Notes: generated from the sequence alone by a model not told the origin. 58,938 nucleotides of DNA from CAYQDB01 sp964416195 (GCA_964416195.1 CAYQDB010000014.1:1-58938), one strand, 5' to 3'; shown: positions 24,428-33,571, counted from the first letter of the stretch. A program made the numbers and translations.

Positions 24428-26359
24428 ATGAAAATCTCATTGAGAACGAAATTAGCCATAAGTTTCTTAATAGTCGTGGTCATCACTGGTCTTGTGATCA
24501 CACTGGCAGGGATGCATCTAATCAGCGACAGAATAATAAAACAGGCTCAGGATAAGGTACGAATTGACCTGAATTCGGCCCGGCATATCTATCAAGGCGA
24601 AATTGACGATGTTGAAACAGTGATACGTCTCACGGCTGTAAGATTTTTCCTCAAAGATAGTTTCTTAAAAGGTGATCTCGACAAGTTAAAACTCGAGCTG
24701 GGAAAGGTAAAAGAAAGAGACTCTTTAGATATACTGATCCTGACTGATAAAGAAGGATGTGTGATTATCAGGCCGCATAATCCAAAAATCTCAGGTGATA
24801 GTCAGGTAGAAAATGAGATAGTAAGGAGGGTATTGTTTGAAAGGAAGCCATACGCCTCGACTGAAATAGTCTCAAAAGAGGAATTGAGCAAGGAAGGTGA
24901 AGATTTAGTTGAACGAGCTTATATGAAGTTTATTCCTACCCCCAAGGCTAAGGCTACATCTGAGACGGAAAACACCTCCGGGATGATGCTCTTGGCCGCT
25001 GCCCCTGTCCTAGATTATGAGGGCAACCTAATGGGTGTATTATATGGCGGGAGACTGATTAACCGTAATTATAAGATTGTTGATGAGGTAAAAGAAACTG
25101 TCTATCAAGATATGACCTATAAAGGGAAGGATATTGGAACTACTACTATATTTCAAAGAGATTTACGCATTTCAACCAATGTCGAAGCTCCTGATGGAAA
25201 TAGAGCAATTGGTACTCGTGTTTCTGAAGAGGTATATGACCAGGTACTGGCGAGAGGCAAACCCTGGATTGCACGGGCCTTTGTAGTCAACGATTGGTAT
25301 ATCACAGCTTATGAACCAATTAGAAATATTAGCGGAAAGATTATCGGCATCCTGTATGTCGGGATTCTCGAAAAGGAATTTGTCGACCTGAAAAAGAGAA
25401 CCGTATGGATATTCCTAAGTATCACCTTGGTTGGAGTGATTATCGCCATGGTAGTTTCGTACATTTTAGCCAGTAGTGTGACTAAACCTGTCCGACTACT
25501 GGCTGCAGCAGTGCAGCAACTAGCTGAGGGCGACTTTGCACAAAAGGTTGATGTTAAATCACGAGATGAAATTGGAGAATTAGGAAAAACATTCAATTTT
25601 ATGGCTTTTTCTATAAAAGAAAGGGACGAACAGTTAAAACAGCACACCCAGCATATAGTGATGAAATCCGAAAGATTAGCAATGATTGGACAGTTGGCGG
25701 CTGGGGTTGCACATGAAATAAATAATCCCCTTGGAGGCATACTTGTTTATAGTCATCTTGTATTAGAAGATCCATCAATACAAGGTCTTGCAAAAGAGAA
25801 CGTAGAAAAAATAGTGAATGAATCAACACGCTGTAAAAAAATTGTGAAGGGCCTTCTAGATTTTGCTCGTCAGACAAAACCTGAAAAGAAACTTACCAAT
25901 GTAAATGAAGTCTTAAGATCCACTTTATCTCTTGTTGAAAAGCAGGCATTATTTCAAAATATTGAACTATCCTATGCTTTCGAATCTAATCTGCCAATGA
26001 TAGAAATCGATACACCCCAAATCCAACAGGTTTTCATGAATATGATTATCAATGCGGCTGAAGCCATGGATGGAAAGGGCAAATTGATTACGCGGACTAA
26101 ATTCTCTAAGGATAATCGGTATGTTGATATTGAGTTTGCAGATACCGGTTGTGGTATAAGTCAAGAGAATATGAAGAAATTGTTTGAACCATTCTTTACG
26201 ACCAAGGAGGTGGGTTACGGAACTGGACTTGGTCTAGCTATTAGTTATGGAATTATCGGTCGACATGATGGAAACATAGATGTTCAAAGTGAAGAGGGGA
26301 AGGGGACGACATTTGTCATTAGGTTACCAATAGAATTGAATAAGCAAGCTTCGATATAA
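24428..26359 (+). CDS. Membrane sensor histidine kinase with Cache domain and HAMP
   Basis: 643 aa. A transmembrane helix at about 7-29 and a second near 320-343 enclose a periplasmic Cache-type ligand domain (about 30-318). Then come HAMP (about 345-395, with the E-IGEL pattern), a short coiled coil, the dimerisation domain with the phospho-accepting His in AGVAHEINNPLGG, and an HATPase domain with DTGCGI and GTGLGLAI. Extracytoplasmic sensing with NtrB-type output fits the NtrC-type regulator gene that begins 24 nt downstream. It is AT-rich like the following seven genes. Confidence 0.92.
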   Translation: MKISLRTKLAISFLIVVVITGLVITLAGMHLISDRIIKQAQDKVRIDLNSARHIYQGEIDDVETVIRLTAVRFFLKDSFLKGDLDKLKLELGKVKERDSLDILILTDKEGCVIIRPHNPKISGDSQVENEIVRRVLFERKPYASTEIVSKEELSKEGEDLVERAYMKFIPTPKAKATSETENTSGMMLLAAAPVLDYEGNLMGVLYGGRLINRNYKIVDEVKETVYQDMTYKGKDIGTTTIFQRDLRISTNVEAPDGNRAIGTRVSEEVYDQVLARGKPWIARAFVVNDWYITAYEPIRNISGKIIGILYVGILEKEFVDLKKRTVWIFLSITLVGVIIAMVVSYILASSVTKPVRLLAAAVQQLAEGDFAQKVDVKSRDEIGELGKTFNFMAFSIKERDEQLKQHTQHIVMKSERLAMIGQLAAGVAHEINNPLGGILVYSHLVLEDPSIQGLAKENVEKIVNESTRCKKIVKGLLDFARQTKPEKKLTNVNEVLRSTLSLVEKQALFQNIELSYAFESNLPMIEIDTPQIQQVFMNMIINAAEAMDGKGKLITRTKFSKDNRYVDIEFADTGCGISQENMKKLFEPFFTTKEVGYGTGLGLAISYGIIGRHDGNIDVQSEEGKGTTFVIRLPIELNKQASI

Positions 26360-26383
26360 TCAGAATTAGATAGAGGAGAATAT

Positions 26384-27745
26384 ATGTCTGCTTCTGCCAA
26401 CGTCCTAGTTATCGATGATGAAGCAGTTATGCGCGATTCTTGCCGCCAGATACTTTCTCCATATGACTGTAATGTGAAGACTGCAGAAAATGGTATTTCC
26501 GGACTCAAGGCGATACAAGAAGAACCTTTTGATATCGTTATTCTGGATCTGAAAATGCCTGGAATGGACGGTATGAAAGTACTCAAAAAAATAAAGGAGG
26601 ATAATCCTCAGGCTATTGTAATCGTTATTACTGGACACGCAACCGTTGAGTCAGCAGTTGAAGCTATGAAATTAGGTGCTTACGATTTTATACCCAAACC
26701 ATTTACACCAGATGAATTTCGGGCAATCGTTAAGCGATCCTTAGAAAAAAAGGAATCAATGACCGAAATTGAATGTCTGCGTGAGGAACTTGAAGCCAGA
26801 ATTGGAATGGAACTTATTATTGGACAGAGTAAGGCAATGCGGAAAGTGTACAATCTGATAACTAAAGTCGGACCAACCGATAGCACGGTTTTAATCACTG
26901 GTGAAAGTGGTACAGGGAAAGAACTTGTCGCACGGGCTATTCACAAGCACAGTTTAAGGGAGCACAAGCCATTTGTTGTAGCGGATTGTGGTGCCTTGGT
27001 TGAGAATCTCTTTGAAAGTGAATTATTTGGACATGTTAAAGGTGCCTTCACTGGCGCGACTGTTACCAAACATGGTAGATTTGAATTAGCCAATGGCGGG
27101 ACAATATTTTTTGATGAAATCGGTAATATCAGTCTTAATGTCCAAAGTAGACTTTTACGGGCAATTCAAGAACGCGAGGTCACTAAAGTTGGGGGTACAC
27201 AAGCTACGAAGATTGACGTGCGAATTATAGCAGCCACTAATAAAGACCTACAAAAACTGGTGCAAGAAGAAATATTTCGTGATGACCTATTCTACCGATT
27301 GAGTGTAGTTCCCATTAATTTACCCCCACTTCGGGAAAGAAAGGAAGATATTCCTCTATTAGCGAATCATTTCCTGAGGGAATATAATAAAAAGCGAAAG
27401 AAAAATATTAGTGCTATTTCACAACGAGCCGTGGAAATATTGGTCAATTATGACTGGCCGGGTAATGTGAGGGAGATGGAAAACACGATTGAAAGAGCAG
27501 TGGTCTTAACCGAGAATGACATTATCGAATCTAATAACCTATTATACCAGGGCTTGACAGCGAAAGCAGTGACAAAACCGGATTCCAAGAAATATGGAGA
27601 TCTTGCTAAGGTCGAGAAGGAACATATCATAAAGGCACTTGAAAAGTTTAACGGTAATAGGACCAAGGCATCTCAGTACTTAGGGATAGATCGGAAAACC
27701 CTCCTTAGAAAGATGAAGGGATACGGTATAGTCGAAAATAGATAG
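26384..27745 (+). CDS. NtrC-family sigma-54 response regulator
   Basis: 453 aa, AGAGGAG before the ATG. The receiver (1-120) has the phospho-acceptor Asp in VILDLKMPGMDG and the Lys in PKPFTP. The AAA+ domain (about 145-385) contains GESGTGKE, GAFTGA and GGTIFFDE. A Fis-type helix-turn-helix ends the protein (TKASQYLGIDRKTLLRKM). It is the obvious partner of the preceding kinase and should activate sigma-54 promoters, possibly the one proposed at 27902. Confidence 0.94.
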   Translation: MSASANVLVIDDEAVMRDSCRQILSPYDCNVKTAENGISGLKAIQEEPFDIVILDLKMPGMDGMKVLKKIKEDNPQAIVIVITGHATVESAVEAMKLGAYDFIPKPFTPDEFRAIVKRSLEKKESMTEIECLREELEARIGMELIIGQSKAMRKVYNLITKVGPTDSTVLITGESGTGKELVARAIHKHSLREHKPFVVADCGALVENLFESELFGHVKGAFTGATVTKHGRFELANGGTIFFDEIGNISLNVQSRLLRAIQEREVTKVGGTQATKIDVRIIAATNKDLQKLVQEEIFRDDLFYRLSVVPINLPPLRERKEDIPLLANHFLREYNKKRKKNISAISQRAVEILVNYDWPGNVREMENTIERAVVLTENDIIESNNLLYQGLTAKAVTKPDSKKYGDLAKVEKEHIIKALEKFNGNRTKASQYLGIDRKTLLRKMKGYGIVENR

Positions 27746-27780
27746 CCCAGTATGGAAACTGGGACAAAATACCTCACCTT

Positions 27781-27795
27781 GAGGCAAATCGCCTC
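27781..27795 (+). promoter_or_regulatory. Inverted repeat between the NtrC gene and the receiver genes
   Basis: GAGGCAAATCGCCTC is a perfect 5-bp inverted repeat around 5 nt. It has no following U-run, so it is a poor terminator. It lies 116 nt before the sigma-54-like element at 27904, a sensible position for an NtrC-type binding site. Confidence 0.35.
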
Positions 27796-27901
27796 GCTTA
27801 CCACAGTACATATCTTCTAAAATGCCAACCCAAAGAGATTTTTTCCTAATATAACCCCTTAAGCATTAACCGGTTAGAAATAATTCTTAATATCTTCTTA
27901 A

Positions 27902-27918
27902 TTGGCCGTGAGATGGCA
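27902..27918 (+). promoter_or_regulatory. Possible sigma-54 promoter for the receiver/hdr genes
   Basis: TTGGCCGTGAGATGGCA has GG-N10-GC spacing and TTGGC at -24, but TGGC instead of TTGC at -12. The predicted start is near 27928, 46 nt before the first receiver gene. It is weaker than the promoters in the older element. Confidence 0.4.
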
Positions 27919-27973
27919 TAAGAATTGGTAGAGATGTGGTGTGGTTGAGGAAATTTATAGATGGAGGTGAGAT

Positions 27974-28381
27974 ATGAGTAAGAAGAAGATATTGATTATT
28001 GATGACAATCTGGATTTTGCGGAGGCAATTAAAACGATATTAGAAAATGGTCCTTATATAGCAGAAGTGGCTACGAGCACAAAGGAAGCCGTAGGGAAAT
28101 TAGAAAAGGAAATCCCTGATTTAATAATCCTTGACATAATTATGCAAAAAGGCGCTGAAGGGATTATCCTGTCCAAAAAATTTAAAAAAGATCCAAGACT
28201 AAGTAAAGTGCCCATCATAATGCTCACCTCGGTTACCAAGCAAACTGGTTTCAGATTTATCAAAGATGATCCCAGACATCCTCAATTTCTGCCCGTAGAA
28301 GAGTTCATCGAAAAGCCTGTTCCTCCTAATGAGCTACTGACCAAGGTTGAGAAACTGCTATCAGAGAAGGAAACCTCTTAA
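27974..28381 (+). CDS. Single-domain response regulator (receiver 1)
   Basis: 135 aa, essentially one CheY-like receiver: acidic pair in IIDDN, phospho-Asp in LIILDIIM, Thr in MLTSVT and Lys in FIEKPVPP. GGAGGTGAG precedes the ATG. A long beta4-alpha4 loop (TGFRFIKDDPRHPQF) is unusual and recurs, in altered form, in receiver 3. With no output domain it probably acts as a phosphate relay or by protein contact. Confidence 0.9.
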   Translation: MSKKKILIIDDNLDFAEAIKTILENGPYIAEVATSTKEAVGKLEKEIPDLIILDIIMQKGAEGIILSKKFKKDPRLSKVPIIMLTSVTKQTGFRFIKDDPRHPQFLPVEEFIEKPVPPNELLTKVEKLLSEKETS

Positions 28382-28390
28382 CCAGAGATA

Positions 28391-28825
28391 ATGATTCAAA
28401 TGCGAACCCAAACTAAGCGAATTTTAATTATTGATCCTGATACAGAGGTAGCCGAAGAGTTATTTTCTCTGTTCTCCATAAAAGATTATGACGTCGAGAG
28501 GTGCCAAGGTATTACCGAGGCCACTCAAAGAATTAAGAATGTAAAATTCGATTGCATTATTATGGATGTTCGACTACCGGAGATTAAGGGATACGAAGCA
28601 GTACCTATTCTAAAGACTATTGATCCGACATTAGAAATAATCATAACCACAGCTGAAAATAACAAAGAGTTGGAAAGCAGGGTCCGTGAGCAAGACATCT
28701 TCTATTATTACATTAAGTCATTTGATCGGAAAGAGTTAGAGTTGGCCGTTCATAACGTCTTTCAAAAAGCAAGTAAGACCAGAAAGGTAAAAAATGAAAA
28801 ATCTGGCGAAGATTTTAGTAATTGA
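28391..28825 (+). CDS. Single-domain response regulator (receiver 2)
   Basis: 144 aa (a second ATG three codons later is an alternative start). Receiver fold with acidic DPD, phospho-Asp in CIIMDVRLPEIKG, ITTAEN and the Lys in YIKSFD. The last 20 residues are charged and lie over the start of the next gene (32-nt overlap). This suggests translational coupling of the receiver series. Confidence 0.88.
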   Translation: MIQMRTQTKRILIIDPDTEVAEELFSLFSIKDYDVERCQGITEATQRIKNVKFDCIIMDVRLPEIKGYEAVPILKTIDPTLEIIITTAENNKELESRVREQDIFYYYIKSFDRKELELAVHNVFQKASKTRKVKNEKSGEDFSN

Positions 28826-29192
28826 TGATGACCCTGATTTCTTAGACGCTATAAAAGTTATTTTGAAATCTTATGAGCTAGTCACGGTTGCTAATCCCAA
28901 GGAGGGGATAGATATGATTGTATCCGAGAGGCCAGACCTTATTCTTCTTGACATTATGATGGACAACATGTTTGACGGATTTTCAATATGTCACACCCTT
29001 AAGACTTCGAAGGAATACCAGAAGCTTCGGGATATCCCTATTATCTTTGTATCTTCTATGAAAGATGAGTTAGGTTCGCGCTTTACCTTCAAAGGAAATA
29101 AGCAGGATATAGCTGGACCAGACGATTACATCGATAAGCCAGTACAACCTACCGACCTACTTGCCCGTATCGAAAGACTTCTGAGGAGATAA
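28794..29192 (+). CDS. Single-domain response regulator (receiver 3)
   Basis: 132 aa. Acidic pair in VIDDDPD, phospho-Asp in LILLDIMMDNM, Ser-Ser in FVSSMKDE and Lys in YIDKPVQP. Like receiver 1 it has a long loop before the Lys (GSRFTFKGNKQDIAGPDD). It starts inside the previous gene. Confidence 0.9.
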   Translation: MKNLAKILVIDDDPDFLDAIKVILKSYELVTVANPKEGIDMIVSERPDLILLDIMMDNMFDGFSICHTLKTSKEYQKLRDIPIIFVSSMKDELGSRFTFKGNKQDIAGPDDYIDKPVQPTDLLARIERLLRR

Positions 29193-29219
29193 AAGAGTCG
29201 ATTATTGAAAGACAGATAT

Positions 29220-30326
29220 ATGGTAGATAAAACTACTATTTTAGTCATTGACGACGAGGAATCCATGCGTGATTCATGCCGTCAGGTACTGATCAAAGAG
29301 GGATACCGTGTAGAAGTAGCTGAAGACGGAACGCTCGGCTTAGAGAGATTAAAAACTTCAAAACCTGATTTGGCTTTGGTAGATCTTAAGATGCCTGGTA
29401 TAAGCGGTATGAATCTCCTGGAGAAAGTCAAAGACATCGACCCAACCATCATTGCCATAGTTATTACCGGTTATGCAACCTTAGAATCAGCGATAGAGTC
29501 GATGAAACGAGGAGCCTACGATTTTCTACCAAAGCCTTTTACCCCAGACGAACTACGAATTATTATCAAACGAGGCCTTGAGAGGAGAAAATTGGTTCTT
29601 GAGTCCATTGCTTTGCAACAAGAAAAGGAGAAAATGAGGAAGTTTTTTATTACGATGGTTTCCCACCAGCTGCGCAGCCCACTAGCCACTATTCAGCAGA
29701 ACCTTGAAGTTGTTCTTGGTCATATGGTAGGCAATGTGCCTGAGGAACAAGAGAAGATATTGACACGAATGCGGAACCGAATTAAGGATCTCTTAACGCT
29801 GATCATTGACTGGCTGGATCTTTCTAAGATTGAGGATGGTAAGCTGGTGGAAACCTTTAAACTCATACCATTAGATTCCATCCTTTCAGAAACAATCAAA
29901 TCTCTTCAACCGTTGGCAGAGGAGAAAAAAGTCAGTCTGCACATTGATCAGCATGACCTCCCTCTTATTAAAGGTGATTGGCAGAGTTTGAAACAACTGT
30001 TTAGTAATTTAATAGGCAATGCAATAAAGTTCAATCGAGATGAAGGCAGGGTCAATGTTACGGTTCAGGAAAAGCATTCATATATAGAAATTAAGATTTC
30101 AGATACAGGTATAGGTATTGCCAAGGAAGTTTTACCCTTTGTTTTCGATGAATTTTACCAGGTGAAGAACAGTGAAACCCGAACAGCGTCGGGCACAGGA
30201 CTGGGATTATCAATTGCCAAGAAAATTGTGGAGATCCACTCTGGATCTATAACGGTGGAAAGCTCAATAGGGAAGGGTAGCAGCTTCATTGTCTCTTTAC
30301 CAAAATCCACTGAAAGGAATAACTAA
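29220..30326 (+). CDS. Receiver-histidine kinase hybrid, soluble
   Basis: 368 aa from the ATG at 29220 (GAAAGA 7 nt before it); a TTG at 29205 is the alternative. The order is receiver (phospho-Asp in LALVDLKMPGISG) then kinase, with the His in MVSHQLRSPLA and an HATPase with DTGIGI and GTGLGLSI. No membrane segment is seen. The receiver closely resembles that of the NtrC-type regulator upstream (both have DFxPKPFTPDE), pointing to duplication within the cluster. It may pass phosphate among the three single receivers. Confidence 0.9.
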   Translation: MVDKTTILVIDDEESMRDSCRQVLIKEGYRVEVAEDGTLGLERLKTSKPDLALVDLKMPGISGMNLLEKVKDIDPTIIAIVITGYATLESAIESMKRGAYDFLPKPFTPDELRIIIKRGLERRKLVLESIALQQEKEKMRKFFITMVSHQLRSPLATIQQNLEVVLGHMVGNVPEEQEKILTRMRNRIKDLLTLIIDWLDLSKIEDGKLVETFKLIPLDSILSETIKSLQPLAEEKKVSLHIDQHDLPLIKGDWQSLKQLFSNLIGNAIKFNRDEGRVNVTVQEKHSYIEIKISDTGIGIAKEVLPFVFDEFYQVKNSETRTASGTGLGLSIAKKIVEIHSGSITVESSIGKGSSFIVSLPKSTERNN

Positions 30327-30387
30327 CCATAACACAAAACGATTCTTGAATAGATTTTTTGTTAATAGCGATTAAAAAGGAGTATTC

Positions 30388-30999
30388 ATGGTACTCAACA
30401 CTCACATTGAACCTGGAGTACTTGGGAAAACAGAAAGTGAACTCAGAACTACTTTTCTCCATCAGGTATTAAACATCCCAGGTGGAGAGAAAATAAAGAG
30501 ATGCATTCAATGTGGAACATGCAGCGGCTCGTGTCCGGTAAGCTATTCAATGGATATTCAACCGCGCGAGATTGTGGCCCTATTTCGAGCAGGCGATATC
30601 GAATCTATCCTCAAAAGTCGTACCATTTGGATTTGTTCATCCTGCTATGCGTGCACCGTTCGCTGTCCCTCTGGAATAAAAGTTACCGACCTTTTATATG
30701 CCCTGAAGCGGATGGCCATTGATAGTAAAAAGTACTCTAAGAAATTTCCTGTTTACGCTCTTTCAAATTCGTTCGCGAGCATAGTAAATCGTTACGGTAT
30801 AAACCATGAACCAGAACTGATCTTACAGTATTTCCTGAAAACCAACCCTTTGAAGATGTTAAGTATGCTTCCTAATGCCTTTAAATTGTGGACTAAGGGA
30901 CGCATAAAATTGTTACCACGACGGATTAAAGAGAGAAAGAATTTTTCAAAAATCATCGCTGAGGCTGAAATAATGGAGATGATAGTACCCCTTGAATAG
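30388..30999 (+). CDS. hdrC: HdrC-type heterodisulfide reductase iron-sulfur subunit
   Basis: 203 aa, with AAGGAG before the ATG. Two [4Fe-4S] motifs CxxCxxCxxxCP (CIQCGTCSGSCP and CSSCYACTVRCP) lie in the first 100 residues, as in HdrC. The C-terminal 100 residues are helical and basic. HdrC passes electrons from HdrA to the HdrB active site. It is followed after 27 nt by hdrB. Confidence 0.92.
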   Translation: MVLNTHIEPGVLGKTESELRTTFLHQVLNIPGGEKIKRCIQCGTCSGSCPVSYSMDIQPREIVALFRAGDIESILKSRTIWICSSCYACTVRCPSGIKVTDLLYALKRMAIDSKKYSKKFPVYALSNSFASIVNRYGINHEPELILQYFLKTNPLKMLSMLPNAFKLWTKGRIKLLPRRIKERKNFSKIIAEAEIMEMIVPLE

Positions 31000-31026
31000 A
31001 AAATACAAAATTGGAGTGAGATTGTG

Positions 31027-31899
31027 ATGAGATATTTATACTACCCCGGATGTAGTCTGGAATCTTCCTCGATAGCCTACGATGAGTCTTTGCGCTGGGT
31101 GTTCAAAGCCTTGGGAATAGATTTGATAGAATTGGAGGATTGGAATTGCTGCGGGGCGACCGTATACATGTCAGTAAAAGAAGTCGTTTCTGTCGTTATC
31201 TCAGCACGTAATCTTGCCCTGGCCGAAAAAATGAATGGGGATATAATAGCGCCTTGTAATGCCTGTTATACGACCTTATGTAAAGCGAATCGGCTCTTAA
31301 AGTCGAACAAGATACTTAAGGCTAAGGTAGATCAAGCTCTAAAGATAGACAATTTACAATACAACTTAGGTGTTAATGTTCGCCACCCACTCGATGTCTT
31401 TGTAAATGACATTGGTCTTGATGTCATTGCCTCCAGGCAGAAACGTCAACTATCTGGTCTCAAAATCGCTCCATACTATGGTTGTCAAATCGTTCGTCCT
31501 GAGCCGGGTTTTGATGACCAAGAAAATCCCACCACCATGGATTCATTGTTTGAAAAACTTGGTGCTGAGAGCGTTTATTATCCGATGAAAGTTCGCTGCT
31601 GCGGTGGCATGCTTATGACGACATACGAGAATGCCGCACTCAAGTTAAACAAAGAAATATTAGAATGTGCTGTGGAAAACAATGCAGATTGCATTGTAAC
31701 TACATGTCCCCTCTGTCAGATAAACTTGGAGGCCTACCAGAACAGAATCAATAAAAAATTCGAAACTGACATACATATTCCCGTTCTGTTTTTTACCCAA
31801 CTTGTCGGTCAGGCTTTGGGAGGCAATCTAAAGGAGTTGGGACTTCATCGTCATATTGTTCCTATCGGTGAAAAGGTAGCTGAGTTGATGGAGATATAA
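31027..31899 (+). CDS. hdrB: HdrB-type heterodisulfide reductase catalytic subunit
   Basis: 290 aa from the ATG at 31027 (a GTG right before is possible; GGAGTGAG lies upstream). Two complete CCG domains are present: C...NCCG...CNAC and C...RCCGG...CPLC. These bind the two noncubane [4Fe-4S] clusters that split disulfides in methanogens. In bacteria the true acceptor is unknown and may be a different disulfide or a ferredoxin-like partner. It is the last complete gene of the AT-rich block; what follows is a hdrA stub. Confidence 0.93.
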   Translation: MRYLYYPGCSLESSSIAYDESLRWVFKALGIDLIELEDWNCCGATVYMSVKEVVSVVISARNLALAEKMNGDIIAPCNACYTTLCKANRLLKSNKILKAKVDQALKIDNLQYNLGVNVRHPLDVFVNDIGLDVIASRQKRQLSGLKIAPYYGCQIVRPEPGFDDQENPTTMDSLFEKLGAESVYYPMKVRCCGGMLMTTYENAALKLNKEILECAVENNADCIVTTCPLCQINLEAYQNRINKKFETDIHIPVLFFTQLVGQALGGNLKELGLHRHIVPIGEKVAELMEI

Positions 31900-31900
31900 A

Positions 31901-31990
31901 ATGGATGCGAGGATTGGAGTGTATACATGTCATTGTGGTACTAATATCTCAACATGCCAGATGTTTATTTCAATCGTCTTTTGGAGGTAG
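31901..31990 (+). pseudogene. hdrA start remnant
   Basis: Directly after hdrB a 29-codon frame begins ARIGVYTCHCGTNIS, nearly the same as RIGIYICHCGTNIA in the HdrA gene 190 nt downstream, and then derails into TAG. It is the 5' stub of the hdrA that originally followed hdrB. The break marks where the AT-rich block was joined to the hydrogenase block. Confidence 0.7.
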
Positions 31991-32082
31991 CACCAAGGTT
32001 GAAGCCGGAGATGATTGGCAACGATAAGCTGTTGATTCAGCCAGATAAGCTGAATGCGAAAGCTAAGGAGTTCAGTGTATGA
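31954..32082 (+). pseudogene. Short coding fragment upstream of hdrA
   Basis: From an ATG at 31954 the frame MPDVYFNRLLEVAPRLKPE... runs 42 codons and ends in TGA overlapping the next ATG (ATGA). The overlap looks native, so this may be the C-terminal end of the gene that preceded the split hdrA in its source genome. I do not recognise it. Confidence 0.4.
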
Positions 32083-33050
32083 GCACAGCAAACGCCGGCG
32101 GAAACGGCAATTCTGATGAACCCCGCATTGGCATTTACATCTGCCATTGCGGTACTAACATCGCCAAGACAGTGGATGTGGTTAAGGTCGCTGAAGTCTT
32201 GGCAGAGTCGCCGGGGGTGGCGGTTTCCAGGCATTATCGCTTTATGTGCTCCGATCCCGGTCAGGAATTGATACAGGAGGATATCAGGGAACATAAGCTG
32301 AACCGGGTGGTTGTGGCGGCCTGCAGTCCTTTGATGCATGAATTAACATTTCGTAAGGCGGTAGAGGTGGGCGGACTGAATCGCTACTTTTTTGAAATGG
32401 CTAATATTCGAGAGCAGGTTAGCTGGGTTACCGTCGACCCGAAGGCAGCCACTCGAAAAGCCACCGCTTTGGTCAGGGCGGCCGCAGCTCGAGTCAGATT
32501 CCATGAACCGTTAGAGATGCGCCAGGTTCCAATCACCAAACGGGTTCTGATTGTCGGTGGAGGAATTGCCGGCATTGAAGCGGCCTTGCAGATAGCCGAC
32601 GCCGGGTTTGAGGTCATTTTGGTAGAAAGAGAAGCATCAATCGGCGGTCATATGTCCCGGTTTGATAAGACGTTCCCGACCCTCGACTGTGCCGCCTGTA
32701 TCCTGACCCCGAAAATGGTTTCCGTTGGCCAGCATACGAAGATACGGCTTATGACCTGGGCAGAGGTTGACGAAGTAAAAGGATATATCGGCAATTTTAA
32801 AGTTAAGGTAAGAAAGAAAGCTCGCTATGTTGACCCCACTCTTTGTAACAGTTGCGGGTCATGTTATGAGGCCTGCCTCAGTCGTCCCTATCCTAAATAT
32901 AGAAGATTGATTCTGGGCAAACAGGTTATCAAAGAGGGGATGGCTTTAGAGATAGGTCAACCGGTTGCAGCCGAACAAAGCGAGTCTTTATTGACGGAGT
33001 CCGAGTCAATGGCCGAGGTGGTCTCCACACCAGGGAAAGGAGTTTCCTGA
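32079..33050 (+). CDS. hdrA: HdrA N-terminal half (FAD-binding), split gene
   Basis: 323 aa; a full HdrA has about 650 or more. It has the N-terminal CHCG domain (from residue 16), the FAD Rossmann motif GGGIAG (160-165), the conserved CAACILTPKM stretch (about 204-213) and one [4Fe-4S] motif (C256, C259, C262, C266). It then ends in a low-complexity tail. The second half of HdrA is missing here and appears in the gene at 35578-37335. HdrA carries the FAD that bifurcates electrons between a low- and a high-potential path. It has a 1-nt stop/start overlap with nuoE. A working flavoprotein requires both polypeptides to assemble. Confidence 0.88.
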   Translation: MSTANAGGNGNSDEPRIGIYICHCGTNIAKTVDVVKVAEVLAESPGVAVSRHYRFMCSDPGQELIQEDIREHKLNRVVVAACSPLMHELTFRKAVEVGGLNRYFFEMANIREQVSWVTVDPKAATRKATALVRAAAARVRFHEPLEMRQVPITKRVLIVGGGIAGIEAALQIADAGFEVILVEREASIGGHMSRFDKTFPTLDCAACILTPKMVSVGQHTKIRLMTWAEVDEVKGYIGNFKVKVRKKARYVDPTLCNSCGSCYEACLSRPYPKYRRLILGKQVIKEGMALEIGQPVAAEQSESLLTESESMAEVVSTPGKGVS

Positions 33051-33571
33051 TGAGCACAACTGCTGCCCCAAAATACCAATCAGATCAGGCTATTGCGGAG
33101 ATTGTAAACAAGTATGGAGCGAAGCCGATGGCATTGATCATGATCCTTCAGGATGTTCAGAAACATCATCGGTATCTTCCAACGGATGTCCTAAGATTGG
33201 TGGCAAAGGAAATGAACCTTCCTCTTGGTCAGATTTATGGCGTAGCTACATATTATAAATCATTCAGCTTGAAACCCAAGGGCAAACATCACATTTGTGT
33301 TTGCACCGGTACGGCCTGTCATGTACGTCAGGCAAGTGTGATTGTAGACAAGTTACAGAGGGACTTGGGCATCAATCCGGGTGAAACTACCCCTGACATG
33401 GAATTCAGCCTTGAGACGGTCAATTGCCTGGGTGCCTGCGCCCTTGGCCCCCTTGTCACAGCTAATGATGTGTATTACGGTAACATGACTGTTTCCAAGA
33501 TTGATAAAATGATGAACAAGCTGCGCGGCAAGGAAATTGAAAAAGAAGCAGAAGCGGAGGAAGCGGCATGA
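33050..33571 (+). CDS. NuoE-like [2Fe-2S] subunit of an NADH-binding module
   Basis: 173 aa. Thioredoxin-like fold with the four cysteine ligands in CVCTGTACHV (C-x4-C) and NCLGACALGP (C-x3-C). This is the 24-kDa type found in complex I, in NAD-linked hydrogenases (HndA/HydC) and in formate dehydrogenases. GGAAAGGAG precedes the start, and the gene overlaps the next one by 4 nt. It provides the electron path between the FMN subunit and the rest. Confidence 0.92.
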   Translation: MSTTAAPKYQSDQAIAEIVNKYGAKPMALIMILQDVQKHHRYLPTDVLRLVAKEMNLPLGQIYGVATYYKSFSLKPKGKHHICVCTGTACHVRQASVIVDKLQRDLGINPGETTPDMEFSLETVNCLGACALGPLVTANDVYYGNMTVSKIDKMMNKLRGKEIEKEAEAEEAA

